64,000 nucleotides of DNA from an uncultured Prevotellaceae bacterium (GTDB taxonomy: Bacteria > Bacteroidota > Bacteroidia > Bacteroidales > Bacteroidaceae): NCBI GenBank assembly GCA_937893145.1, contig CALBJW010000012.1:1-64000 (forward strand), read 5' to 3'. The notes below the pieces were generated by a model, which ran no database searches, was not told where the DNA came from, and saw only the letters and a list, made by a program, of their open reading frames with translations. The position numbers were made by a program, and so were the translations under genes. Below are positions 52,494 to 62,682 of the stretch, piece after piece (position 1 is the first letter of the stretch; each line of letters starts with the position of its first letter).

Positions 52494-53837
52494 ATGAATA
52501 TTTCATTGAACAACATTGACAAGGTCAATGCAGAAATGACAGCGGTCATCGAGCCTGCTGACTACACAGAGAAGTACAACAAGGCTCTCAAGGACGCTAA
52601 GAAGAAGATTAACATGCCAGGTTTCCGTCCAGGTATGGTACCTACAGGCCTTATCAAGAAGCAGTTTGGTGTTTCAATCCTTGCAGAAGAAGTAAACAAG
52701 CTTCTTCAGGAAGGTCTCTTCGGTTATATCCGCGAAAACAAAGTTAATATGCTTGGTGAACCACTTCCATCAGAGGAAAACAATAATGTAGAACTCGTAG
52801 AAGGTGGTACATTCACATTCAAGTTCGACCTCGCTCTTGCTCCAGAGTTCACAGCAGAACTTGGTAAGGATGATAAGGTTCCTTACTACAATGTAGCAGT
52901 TTCTGAGGAAATGGTTGAACAGCAGGTTAACATGTACCGTCAGCGTGGTGGCTCATACGAGAAGCTTACAGCTGATCAGTCTTATGAAGACAACGACATG
53001 GTAAAGGGTATCATCTCAGAACTTGATGTTGAGAACCCTGTAACTGCTGAAGATGTAGTTCTTCTTCCAAAGTACTTCAAGAATGACGAGCAGAAGGCTC
53101 TCTTCGAGGGTGTAAAGGCAAACTCAGTTATCACATTCAATCCTTCAGTTGCTTACGATAACAATGAGGCTGAACTTACTTCACTCCTTAAGGTTGCAAA
53201 GGAAGATGCTCTCAGCCACAAGGGCGACTTCAAGCTTCAGATTACTGAAATCACTCGTTTCGTAAATGGTCCACTTAACCAGGAACTCTTCGATCAGGTA
53301 TTCCCAGGTGGTGAAGTTAAGACAGAAGATGAATTCCGCGCTCGCATCAAGGACCTTATCTCTGGTCAGTTCGCTAAGGATTCTGATTATCGTTTCCTCC
53401 TCGATGTTCGTAAGTACATCACAGAGAAGATTGGTAAGCTTGAGTTCCCAGACGAGAAGCTCAAGAAGATTATGCTTGCAAACACTAAGGGTGATCAGGC
53501 AAAGGTAGATGAGAACTACGAAAAGTCAATCGAAGAACTCACATGGCACCTTATCAAGGAACAGCTCGTTGCTGCAAACGATGTTAAGGTTGACGACAAC
53601 GATGTAAAGGAAATGGCTAAGGAAGTTACTCGTATGCAGTTCGCTCAGTACGGTATGCTTAACATTCCAGAAGAGTATCTCGAAGGTTCAGTTGCAGAAA
53701 TGCTCAAGAAGCGTGAAACTGTTGACAACCTCATCGACCGTTGCATCGACGTTAAGCTTGGTGTTGCTCTCAAGGACAAGGTTACAGTTGAAGAAAAGAC
53801 AGTAACTGCTGAGGAGTTCAACAAGTTGTTTGAATAA
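52494..53837 (+). CDS. tig: Trigger factor
   Basis: A 447-residue ribosome-associated chaperone. The ribosome-docking domain contains NMPGFRPGMVPTGLIKKQFG, the trigger factor signature (GFRxGxxP). The central PPIase-type region (about residues 150-240) appears divergent, as in other Bacteroidales, and the C-terminal helical arm runs to EEFNKLFE. Codon use is strongly biased to a few codons, in line with high expression. It is followed by a terminator and the clpP promoter. Confidence 0.95.
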   Translation: MNISLNNIDKVNAEMTAVIEPADYTEKYNKALKDAKKKINMPGFRPGMVPTGLIKKQFGVSILAEEVNKLLQEGLFGYIRENKVNMLGEPLPSEENNNVELVEGGTFTFKFDLALAPEFTAELGKDDKVPYYNVAVSEEMVEQQVNMYRQRGGSYEKLTADQSYEDNDMVKGIISELDVENPVTAEDVVLLPKYFKNDEQKALFEGVKANSVITFNPSVAYDNNEAELTSLLKVAKEDALSHKGDFKLQITEITRFVNGPLNQELFDQVFPGGEVKTEDEFRARIKDLISGQFAKDSDYRFLLDVRKYITEKIGKLEFPDEKLKKIMLANTKGDQAKVDENYEKSIEELTWHLIKEQLVAANDVKVDDNDVKEMAKEVTRMQFAQYGMLNIPEEYLEGSVAEMLKKRETVDNLIDRCIDVKLGVALKDKVTVEEKTVTAEEFNKLFE

Positions 53838-53914
53838 TAATATGACGAAAGGCAAAATATTCTGTGGCATCTAATAGTTGCAGAATTTGCACTTAACATA
53901 TTTTATTATAAAAA

Positions 53915-53949
53915 AAGTGGTAAGAATTTTTTATTCTTGCCACTTTTTT
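53915..53949 (+). terminator. Rho-independent terminator after tig
   Basis: AAGTGGTAAGAAT (53915-53927) pairs with ATTCTTGCCACTT (53933-53945), one mismatch pair, loop TTTTT, then T-run to 53949. The A-run before the stem lets it also act on the other strand. Confidence 0.85.
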
Positions 53950-53951
53950 CA

Positions 53952-53959
53952 TACCTTTG
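53952..53959 (+). promoter_or_regulatory. Putative -7 box of the clpP promoter
   Basis: TACCTTTG at 53952-53959 directly abuts the tig terminator. The expected -33 region falls in the terminator stem and no TTG is at the right distance. Termination and initiation are thus packed into about 45 bases. Confidence 0.55.
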
Positions 53960-54017
53960 TCGAAGAAATACTAATCATTACATTAAAAATATAAATTCAT
54001 TACATATTTATTCAATT

Positions 54018-54716
54018 ATGATGAACGATTTTCAGAAGTTTGCTACTAAGCATCTTGGTATGAGTGGCATGATGCTTGATGATGTAATTAAGTCGCAGAA
54101 TAGAAGTATGGCATCGGTAAGTGCGCAGGCAGGATACCTTAATCCATACATCCTTGAAGAACGTCAGTTAAACGTCACTCAGCTTGATGTTTTCTCTCGT
54201 CTTATGATGGACCGCATTATTTTCCTCGGAACAGAGGTCAATGATTATACAGCTAATGTGTTACAGGCTCAGATGCTTTACCTTGACAGCGTTGATTCTG
54301 GTAAGGACATTTCTATATATATCAATTCTCCAGGTGGTTCTGTCTATGCTGGTCTTGGCATTTATGACACAATGCAGTTTGTTAATTCAGATGTTCAGAC
54401 AATCTGTACAGGTATGGCTGCATCAATGGCAGCAGTCCTCCTTGTGTCTGGTAAAGAAGGAAAGCGCTCTGCTCTTCCACATAGCCGAATCATGATTCAT
54501 CAGCCAATGGGTGGTGCACAAGGACAGGCAAGTGATATCGAAATTACAGCTCGTGAAATTCAGAAGCTCAAGAAAGAGCTCTATACTATTATATCAGATC
54601 ATTCTCATCAGCCATTCGATAAGGTTTGGGCAGATAGCGACCGTGACTACTGGATGACAGCAGAGGAAGCAAAAGAGTATGGAATGATAGACGAGGTCTT
54701 GATGCGTAAGCGTTAA
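54018..54716 (+). CDS. clpP: ATP-dependent Clp protease proteolytic subunit
   Basis: From ATG 54018 (or 54021), giving 232 residues; an open extension to 53937 would cross the promoter. The catalytic serine is S136 in GMAASMAAVLLVSG and the histidine H161 in RIMIHQPMGGAQGQA; Asp lies in the next third. The N-terminus (MMNDFQKFATKHLGMSGMML) is longer than in E. coli ClpP, typical of Bacteroidota. It forms the tetradecameric peptidase that works with ClpX, whose gene follows after 13 bases. Confidence 0.96.
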   Translation: MMNDFQKFATKHLGMSGMMLDDVIKSQNRSMASVSAQAGYLNPYILEERQLNVTQLDVFSRLMMDRIIFLGTEVNDYTANVLQAQMLYLDSVDSGKDISIYINSPGGSVYAGLGIYDTMQFVNSDVQTICTGMAASMAAVLLVSGKEGKRSALPHSRIMIHQPMGGAQGQASDIEITAREIQKLKKELYTIISDHSHQPFDKVWADSDRDYWMTAEEAKEYGMIDEVLMRKR

Positions 54717-54729
54717 TATATAATAGATA

Positions 54730-55956
54730 ATGGTTTCAAAGATAAGAAAGTGTTCATTTTGTGGACGCAGAGACTCTGATGTGCGTTTCCTCATCAGTGG
54801 TGTTGATGGCTTCATTTGTGATGAATGCGCAGAGTCTGCTTATGATATAGTTAAGGAGAACTTCAAGCATCAGGCAACAGAACAGATTGCAGACCTTCCA
54901 AAGCCTAAAGAAATCAAGGAATATCTTGACAAATATGTGATAGGACAGGACGATGCGAAGATGGCAATGTCTGTTGCCGTGTATAACCATTACAAGCGAC
55001 TTAACAATCCTGGCGCTGATGATGAGGTGGAGATTGAAAAGTCAAATATCATTATGGTAGGTTCGACTGGTACAGGAAAAACTCTCCTTGCCAAGACAAT
55101 CGCCAAGATGCTTGTGGTGCCATTTACTATAGTTGATGCTACAGTTCTCACAGAAGCTGGATATGTGGGTGAGGATGTAGAAAGCATTCTTAGCCGACTT
55201 CTCCAGGAATGTGATTATGATCCTGCAAAGGCAGAACGTGGTATAGTCTTTATAGATGAGATTGACAAGATTGCTCGTAAGAGTGATAATCCTTCTATTA
55301 CTCGTGATGTATCGGGTGAAGGTGTTCAACAAGGACTTCTAAAACTTCTTGAAGGTACTGTGGTGAATGTTCCTCCATACGGTGGACGCAAGCACCCTGA
55401 ACAGAAATTCATACAAGTTAACACGAAAAATATCCTTTTCATTTGTGGAGGAGCCTTTGATGGTATAGAGCGTAAGATAGCTCAGCGATTAAATACTCAT
55501 GTTGTGGGTTTTGATGCTGCACGAAATGTTGCTAAGATTGACAAGTCTAACATGATGCAATACATTGCACCAATGGACTTGAAGTCTTTTGGCCTTATTC
55601 CTGAGATTATAGGTCGTCTTCCAATTCTCACGCACCTCGAACCACTTAATCGTGATGCTCTTCGTCGTATCTTAACAGAACCTAAGAACTCTATTGTTAA
55701 GCAATACATCAAGATGTTTGAGCTTGATGGTGTCAAGCTTACATTCGAAGATGATGTACTTGACTATATTGTTGATAAGGCTATAGAGTTCCAGTTGGGC
55801 GCACGAGGACTTCGTTCTTTAGTCGAGACTATAATGATGACTCCTATGTTTGAAATACCTTCAGAACAACTTTCAGAGTATAATGTGACGTTGGATTTCG
55901 CAAAAAAACAGGTAGAAAAGGCGAATATGGGCGTTTTAATGCGTCAAAACGATTAA
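54730..55956 (+). CDS. clpX: ATP-dependent Clp protease ATPase subunit ClpX
   Basis: A 408-residue AAA+ unfoldase. The N-terminal zinc-binding domain has cysteines C8, C11, C30 and C33. Walker A is GSTGTGKT (about residue 114), Walker [11 protein letters not shown], and [24 protein letters not shown] motifs ([20 protein letters not shown]) carry the pore and sensor regions. The IGF-type ClpP docking loop reads [20 protein letters not shown], where LKSFG replaces LIGF; the Bacteroidota loop differs from the E. coli IGF motif. It is cotranscribed with clpP. Confidence 0.96.
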   Translation: MVSKIRKCSFCGRRDSDVRFLISGVDGFICDECAESAYDIVKENFKHQATEQIADLPKPKEIKEYLDKYVIGQDDAKMAMSVAVYNHYKRLNNPGADDEVEIEKSNIIMVGSTGTGKTLLAKTIAKMLVVPFTIVDATVLTEAGYVGEDVESILSRLLQECDYDPAKAERGIVFIDEIDKIARKSDNPSITRDVSGEGVQQGLLKLLEGTVVNVPPYGGRKHPEQKFIQVNTKNILFICGGAFDGIERKIAQRLNTHVVGFDAARNVAKIDKSNMMQYIAPMDLKSFGLIPEIIGRLPILTHLEPLNRDALRRILTEPKNSIVKQYIKMFELDGVKLTFEDDVLDYIVDKAIEFQLGARGLRSLVETIMMTPMFEIPSEQLSEYNVTLDFAKKQVEKANMGVLMRQND

Positions 55957-55992
55957 AATATAAAAAAAATAATATTTTTCCTCTGTTTTTTT

Positions 55993-56022
55993 TTGAAAAG
56001 TCAAAATCGGTTTTTATCTTTG
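55993..56022 (+). promoter_or_regulatory. Promoter of recQ
   Basis: TTG at 55993-55995 and TATCTTTG at 56015-56022 are separated by 19 bases. The start codon lies at 56059, with a 30-base leader. Confidence 0.7.
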
Positions 56023-56058
56023 TAAATAGATTCGGATTTAACCTATGTAGTCAACCAC

Positions 56059-58236
56059 ATGAAAAAACAAGCAACCTTACTCGACTCTCTCAAGTATTAC
56101 TTCGGCTTTGATGCATTCAAAGGCGATCAGGAAGCAATTATCCAGAATGTATTGGACGGAAATGACACTTTCGTCTTAATGCCTACTGGTGGTGGAAAGT
56201 CGTTGTGCTATCAGTTGCCTGCTGTTTTAATGGAAGGTTGTGCTATTGTGATTAGTCCTCTCATCGCATTGATGAAAAATCAGGTTGATGCTATTAAGCA
56301 TATCAGCGAAGAGGACAGTATCGCACACTTCATCAATTCAAGTCTTACTAAAGCTTGTATTGAACAGGTGAAGGCAGATATTACATCGGGTAAAACGAAG
56401 CTCCTTTATGTTGCACCCGAATCACTTACAAAAGATGAATATGTTCAGTTTCTGAAGTCTGTCAAAATTTCATTTTATGCAATAGATGAAGCTCATTGTA
56501 TATCTGAATGGGGACATGATTTCCGACCTGAATACCGACGCATTCGACCAATCATTAATGAAATAGGTAAAGCACCTATCATTGCTCTTACTGCAACAGC
56601 TACAGATAAAGTTCGTACTGATATAAAGAAGAGTCTTGGAATATTGAAAGCTACAGAGTTTAAGTCTTCTTTTAATCGAGCAAATCTTTATTACGAAGTG
56701 CGTCCTAAGACAAAAGATGTTGACAAGGACATTATTAAATTTATTAAGGCCAATCACGGTAAGAGCGGTATCATCTATTGTCTTGCTCGCAAGAAGGTAG
56801 AAGAACTTGCAGAGGTGCTTCGTGCCAATGACATAAAAGCTGCAGCATACCATGCAGGTATGGAAACTCAGGTTCGTTCTGATACTCAAGATGATTTCAT
56901 TATGGAAAAGATAGATGTTATTGTGGCAACAATAGCATTTGGAATGGGTATTGATAAACCTGATGTTCGTTTTGTGATTCATTACGACATACCAAAATCT
57001 CTTGAAGGATATTATCAGGAGACAGGACGTGCAGGTCGTGATGGCGGTGAAGGTCGTTGTATTGCTTATTATTCACAGAAGGATCTCCAGAAACTTGAGA
57101 AGTTCATGGAGGGCAAGCCTGTGGCTGAACAAGATATTGGTCGCCAGTTGTTGAAGGAAACAGCAACATATTGCGAGTCAAGTGTGTGTCGTAGAAAACT
57201 CATTTTGCACTATTTTGGAGAAGAATATCCAGAGGATAATTGTTGTAATTGCGATAATTGTAAACATCCAAAGAAGAAAGTGGAAGCAAAAGAGAACTTG
57301 CAGTTGGCTCTTAAGGCCATTGTTGATTTGAAGGAAAACTTCAAGATTGACTATATAATTGATTATCTGCGAGGAGAAGAGACCGAGAGCATTACTGCTC
57401 ACAAGCATGATGATCTTGAAGACTTCGGTGCAGGTGCTGATGTAGAAGAGAAGCTTTGGAATGCAATCATAAATCAGGCATCGATAGCAGGTTATATAGA
57501 GAAGGAAGTCGAGAACTATGGAATATTAAAAATTACCAAACAAGGTAAGAAGTTCCTCAAGAAGCCGTCGCCATTTATGGTGACAGAAGATAATGACTTC
57601 GATGATGATTTCGATGATACTTCTGAAGCAGGAAGCACAGGTGTAGCTGATGAACAACTCTATAGCATCCTTATGGATTTGCGTAAAAAGGAGTCAAAGA
57701 AACATAATGTTCCTCCTTATGTAGTGTTCATGGATAGTTCTATTGAGGCGATGGCAACTCTATATCCTATCACTCTTGAAGAACTTCAGAATATTCCTGG
57801 TGTAGGTGCTGGTAAGGCTAAACGCTATGGTAAGGAATTCTGTGATGTCATCAAGCGCCATTGTAAGGAGAATGAGATAGACCGTCCTTCTGATATGCGT
57901 GTTCGCACTGTTGCGAATAAGTCAAAGGCAAAGGTGTCAATCATCCAGAATATTGACCGTCAGATAGACCTTGAAGAGGTTGCAAGAATCAATGCACTTG
58001 GATTTGATGAACTCCTTGATGAACTTGATGCTATTGTTTATTCGGGAACACGTCTTAACATTGACTACTTCATTTATGAAGTTCTTGATGAGGATTGTGT
58101 AGAAGAAATCTTCAATTACTTCCGTTCTTCCGCTACAGATGACATTGATAAGGCTGTAAGCGCACTTGACGGTGAGTACACAGAAGAAGAAATTAGGCTC
58201 GTTCGAGTTAAGTTTATTAGCGAAATGGCAAATTAA
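56059..58236 (+). CDS. recQ: ATP-dependent DNA helicase RecQ
   Basis: A 725-residue superfamily 2 helicase. Motif I is PTGGGKSLCYQLP (about 42), the DEAH box is in YAIDEAHCISEWGHDFRPEY (about 140) and motif VI in QETGRAGRDG (about 319). The zinc-binding region follows (cysteines in ESSVCRRK and NCCNCDNC) and then a winged helix. An HRDC domain lies at about 535-615, with LYSILMDLRKKESKKHN and PGVGAGKAKRYG. The C-terminus after HRDC extends another 110 residues (DIDKAVSALDGEYTEEEIRL), a Bacteroidota-type addition. The role is repair and recombination. Confidence 0.95.
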   Translation: MKKQATLLDSLKYYFGFDAFKGDQEAIIQNVLDGNDTFVLMPTGGGKSLCYQLPAVLMEGCAIVISPLIALMKNQVDAIKHISEEDSIAHFINSSLTKACIEQVKADITSGKTKLLYVAPESLTKDEYVQFLKSVKISFYAIDEAHCISEWGHDFRPEYRRIRPIINEIGKAPIIALTATATDKVRTDIKKSLGILKATEFKSSFNRANLYYEVRPKTKDVDKDIIKFIKANHGKSGIIYCLARKKVEELAEVLRANDIKAAAYHAGMETQVRSDTQDDFIMEKIDVIVATIAFGMGIDKPDVRFVIHYDIPKSLEGYYQETGRAGRDGGEGRCIAYYSQKDLQKLEKFMEGKPVAEQDIGRQLLKETATYCESSVCRRKLILHYFGEEYPEDNCCNCDNCKHPKKKVEAKENLQLALKAIVDLKENFKIDYIIDYLRGEETESITAHKHDDLEDFGAGADVEEKLWNAIINQASIAGYIEKEVENYGILKITKQGKKFLKKPSPFMVTEDNDFDDDFDDTSEAGSTGVADEQLYSILMDLRKKESKKHNVPPYVVFMDSSIEAMATLYPITLEELQNIPGVGAGKAKRYGKEFCDVIKRHCKENEIDRPSDMRVRTVANKSKAKVSIIQNIDRQIDLEEVARINALGFDELLDELDAIVYSGTRLNIDYFIYEVLDEDCVEEIFNYFRSSATDDIDKAVSALDGEYTEEEIRLVRVKFISEMAN

Positions 58237-58247
58237 TATTAAAAAGT

Positions 58248-58301
58248 TTTATTGCGTGCATCGGTATTCCGAAAAATATTTGTACCTTTGCACGCAATAA
58301 A
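58248..58301. promoter_or_regulatory. Inverted repeat bracketing the guaB promoter
   Basis: TTTATTGCGTGCA (58248-58260) is the exact complement of TGCACGCAATAAA (58289-58301). The right arm begins at the last two bases of the -7 box TACCTTTG (58283-58290) and covers the predicted start site. It looks like an operator or mRNA-level control element for GMP synthesis, or a hairpin ending recQ, though no T-run follows. No TTG is found at the normal -33 distance. Confidence 0.65.
58283..58290 (+). promoter_or_regulatory. -7 box of guaB promoter
   Basis: TACCTTTG with a following C at 58291 gives the full Bacteroidota box. The -33 element is not recognisable, which is consistent with regulation by a bound activator or repressor at the surrounding inverted repeat. 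Confidence 0.65.
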
Positions 58302-58312
58302 TTTACAATTAA

Positions 58313-59794
<1,482 letters not shown>

Positions 59795-59816
59795 TAAATT
59801 GTTAAATAAACATTAT

Positions 59817-59852
59817 AAAAGCGACTACCTTACCGTAGGTAGTCGCTTTTTT
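59817..59852 (+). terminator. Rho-independent terminator after guaB
   Basis: AAAAGCGACTACCT (59817-59830) pairs perfectly with AGGTAGTCGCTTTT (59837-59850), loop TACCGT, followed by TT. Confidence 0.92.
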
Positions 59853-59865
59853 CATTTATTTTTAT

Positions 59866-59873
59866 TAACTTTG
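59866..59873 (+). promoter_or_regulatory. Putative -7 box upstream of the PpiC-like genes
   Basis: TAACTTTG at 59866-59873 lies just downstream of the guaB terminator, 40 bases before the start codon at 59913. No TTG is found at the expected distance, so this is a moderate call. Confidence 0.5.
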
Positions 59874-59912
59874 TGCCCGATTTTCAACATTAGATAAAAA
59901 TGAAATAAAGAT

Positions 59913-61325
59913 ATGAGAAAAATTATTATTCTTGCAGCAGCAATGCTTTGTGGATTGAGTGCTATGGCACAGACCGATCCTGTAATAATGAAAATTAATG
60001 GTAAGAACATTACTCGTAGCGAGTTTGAGTACTCTTTCAACAAGAACAATTCAGAGGGCGTACTTGATAAGAAAACCGTTAAGGAGTATGTTCCTCTTTA
60101 TGTTGACTTCAAGTTAAAGGTTGCAGCTGCAGAAGATGCTAAGATTGACACTCTCGTTAGTATTGTTAAGGAACTTCGCGGATACAAAGAACAGATGATT
60201 CTTCCTGAACTTGTAGATGAAGCATTCATTGAGCGCGAAGCACACAAGACATACGAAGCAACTGCTTCACGTTTTGCTGGTGAAGACATTCTTAATGCGG
60301 CACATATTCTTGTTCTTATGCGTCAGAATGCAACACCAGAACAGCAGGCTGCAGCAAAGGTTCGTATCGACAGTATCTATCAGGTGCTTAAAGCTGGTGC
60401 AGACTTTAATGAAGTTGCGAAACAATGTAGTGATGACAAAGGTTCGGCTGCTCGTGGAGGTGAACTCGGCGATTTCGGTAAGGGCATGATGATTCCTGAC
60501 TTTGAGAATGCAGCATACGCACTTAAAGCAGGTGAGATGTCTGCTCCATTTACTTCTTCTGCAGGATGGCACATTATCAAACTCAACAATCGTCATCAGT
60601 TTGAACCATTCGAACATCATCGTGAAAACATTATTCAGTTCTTGAAGCAGCGTGGAGTTGAAGAAGCTTCTGCTAATGCTTATATTGATTCTGTTGCTAA
60701 GATTCGCAATGTATCTCGTGATGAGATGGTTGATATTCTTCATGATGAAATCACAGCAAAGGATTCAGAACTCAAGAACCTTGCACAGGAATATTATGAT
60801 GGAACCTTGATGTACGAGATTACAAAGAATACTGTTTGGGATAAGGCTCAGCAGGATGAAGATGGACAGGCTAAGTACTTCAAAGCGCATGCAAAGAATT
60901 ATGCTTGGGACGAACCACGCTATTGTGGTATTGTAATCCACTCAAAGGATGCTGCAGTAATCAAGAACGCAAAGAAGGACCTTAAGGGTGTAGCTGAAGA
61001 GGATTGGGCGAAGGCTATTGTTGAAAAGTATAACAATGATTCTGTTAAGGTCGTTCGTATCGAACGCGGCATCTATAAGAAGGGTGATAATTCATCTATT
61101 GATAACCTTGTGTTCAAGACTGGTGAGTTGAAGCCAATGAAGGACTACCCAGAAACAGGCGTGTTCGGCAAAATGGTTAAGAAACCACGCACTTTCAAGG
61201 ATGTCAAGGGACAGGTAACAACAGACTATCAGAAGGCAGAAGAAGATAAGTGGGTTGAAGAACTTCGCAAGAAGTATTCAGTAGAAGTATATGATGATGT
61301 GGTTGACACAGTAAATAACCACTAA
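59913..61325 (+). CDS. Periplasmic peptidylprolyl isomerase, PpiC/SurA-like
   Basis: A 470-residue exported protein. The signal peptide is MRKIIILAAAMLCGLSAMAQ. A parvulin (PpiC-type rotamase) domain occupies about residues 125-230, starting AAHILVLMRQNATPEQQAAA and ending SSAGWHIIKLNNRHQFEPFE, with GGELGDFGKGMMIPDFENAA in between. The C-terminal half has no recognised domain. SurA-like proteins escort outer-membrane proteins. Two such genes in tandem, before an OstA-like gene, suggest an outer-membrane biogenesis operon. Confidence 0.88.
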   Translation: MRKIIILAAAMLCGLSAMAQTDPVIMKINGKNITRSEFEYSFNKNNSEGVLDKKTVKEYVPLYVDFKLKVAAAEDAKIDTLVSIVKELRGYKEQMILPELVDEAFIEREAHKTYEATASRFAGEDILNAAHILVLMRQNATPEQQAAAKVRIDSIYQVLKAGADFNEVAKQCSDDKGSAARGGELGDFGKGMMIPDFENAAYALKAGEMSAPFTSSAGWHIIKLNNRHQFEPFEHHRENIIQFLKQRGVEEASANAYIDSVAKIRNVSRDEMVDILHDEITAKDSELKNLAQEYYDGTLMYEITKNTVWDKAQQDEDGQAKYFKAHAKNYAWDEPRYCGIVIHSKDAAVIKNAKKDLKGVAEEDWAKAIVEKYNNDSVKVVRIERGIYKKGDNSSIDNLVFKTGELKPMKDYPETGVFGKMVKKPRTFKDVKGQVTTDYQKAEEDKWVEELRKKYSVEVYDDVVDTVNNH

Positions 61326-61338
61326 TAGAAAATAAGGT

Positions 61339-62679
61339 ATGCGTAAAGTATTCTTTCTTTTATTAAGTCTTTCGTTTTCTGTTTGTTTTGCACAAAACAA
61401 TACAGTAGATGAAGTGATTTGGGTTGTTGGTGATGAAGCAATCCTTAAGTCTGATGTCGAGAATGCTCGTATTGATGCACAGAGCATGGGACAGACTTTG
61501 GATGGAGACCCATATTGTGTTATCCCAGAACAACTCGCAATACAAAAGCTTTTCCTTCATCAGGCAGCTATCGACTCTGTCGAGGTGAGTGATGCCGATG
61601 TGTTCCGTGAGGTTGACTTCCGTATCAATCAGGCAATCCAGAACTATGGTTCTCGTGAAAAGGTAGAGGAATATGCTGGTCGTTCGCTCACAAAATTGCG
61701 TGAGTTATGGTACGAAAGCGAGAAGAACAATAAACTCGTTGCAGAGGTTCGTTCTAAGCTCATTAGTGGCATCAAGGTCACTCCAGCACAGGTTCGTCGT
61801 TACTTCAAGGACCTTCCAGAAGATTCACTCCCATTTGTTCCTACAAAACTTGAGTGTCAGATTGTTATGCGACAGCCAAAGATTAGTCAGGAAGAAATAG
61901 ACCGTGTTAAGGGTGAACTCCGTGACTATACAGAACGTATCAATAGTGGTACATCAAAATTCTCCACTCTTGCGCTCATGTATTCAGAGGACCCGGGTTC
62001 TTCTCGTAATGGTGGTGAGATGGATTGGACCGGTCGAGGTATGCTCGTTCCTGAGTTTGCAAATGTTGCTTTCAACCTTACAGACCCAAAGGCTGTTAGT
62101 AAGATTGTAGAAACAGAATTTGGATTCCACATCATTCAGCTCATAGAGAAGCGTGGTGACCAGATTAGATGTCGCCATATCCTTCGTAAACCACGAGTAA
62201 GTGATGAAGCACTTGAAAAGGCGATAAACGACCTTGACTCGCTCGCTGATGAGATTCGTAAAGGCACATTTACTTTTGATGAATGTACTCAGTATGTGAG
62301 TGATGACAAAGATACTCGAAACAACTACGGTATCATGGTTAACCCAGAGGATGGTACATCACGTTTCGAACTTCGCAATCTTCCTCCTGAGGTTGCAAAG
62401 GTTGTTGCAAACATGAACATCGGAGAAATCTCAAAGCCTTTCGTTATGACAAACACTAAGGGTAAAGAGGTTGTTGCAATAGTAAAGTTGCGCCATAAGA
62501 TTAATGGACATTATGCAACAATGGCAGATGATTATCAAGCTCTGCAGGACGTTGTCGTCAGCAAACTTTCAGAAGAAAAGATAGAAAATTGGATTCGAGA
62601 AAAGCAGAAGTCAACATACATTCATATAAACGATGGATGGGAGAACTGTGAGTTCAAGTATCCAGGTTGGATTAAGTAA
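61339..62679 (+). CDS. SurA-like periplasmic chaperone/peptidylprolyl isomerase
   Basis: A 446-residue exported protein 13 bases after the previous gene. The signal peptide MRKVFFLLLSLSFSVCFAQ is followed by VDEVIWVVGDEAILKSDVEN, the start of the SurA N-terminal chaperone region, with an AIQKLFLHQAAIDSV helix. The first parvulin domain (about 175-285) has GGEMDWTGRGMLVPEFANVA and ETEFGFHIIQLIEKRGDQIR. A second, less complete one begins at RCRHILRKPRVSDEALEKAI. This protein is closer to true SurA than the preceding paralogue. Confidence 0.88.
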   Translation: MRKVFFLLLSLSFSVCFAQNNTVDEVIWVVGDEAILKSDVENARIDAQSMGQTLDGDPYCVIPEQLAIQKLFLHQAAIDSVEVSDADVFREVDFRINQAIQNYGSREKVEEYAGRSLTKLRELWYESEKNNKLVAEVRSKLISGIKVTPAQVRRYFKDLPEDSLPFVPTKLECQIVMRQPKISQEEIDRVKGELRDYTERINSGTSKFSTLALMYSEDPGSSRNGGEMDWTGRGMLVPEFANVAFNLTDPKAVSKIVETEFGFHIIQLIEKRGDQIRCRHILRKPRVSDEALEKAINDLDSLADEIRKGTFTFDECTQYVSDDKDTRNNYGIMVNPEDGTSRFELRNLPPEVAKVVANMNIGEISKPFVMTNTKGKEVVAIVKLRHKINGHYATMADDYQALQDVVVSKLSEEKIENWIREKQKSTYIHINDGWENCEFKYPGWIK

Positions 62680-62682
62680 AAT

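Noticed and set aside
53937..54017. N-terminal extension of ClpP
   Set aside because: It overlaps the tig terminator and the predicted clpP promoter, and is not part of ClpP.
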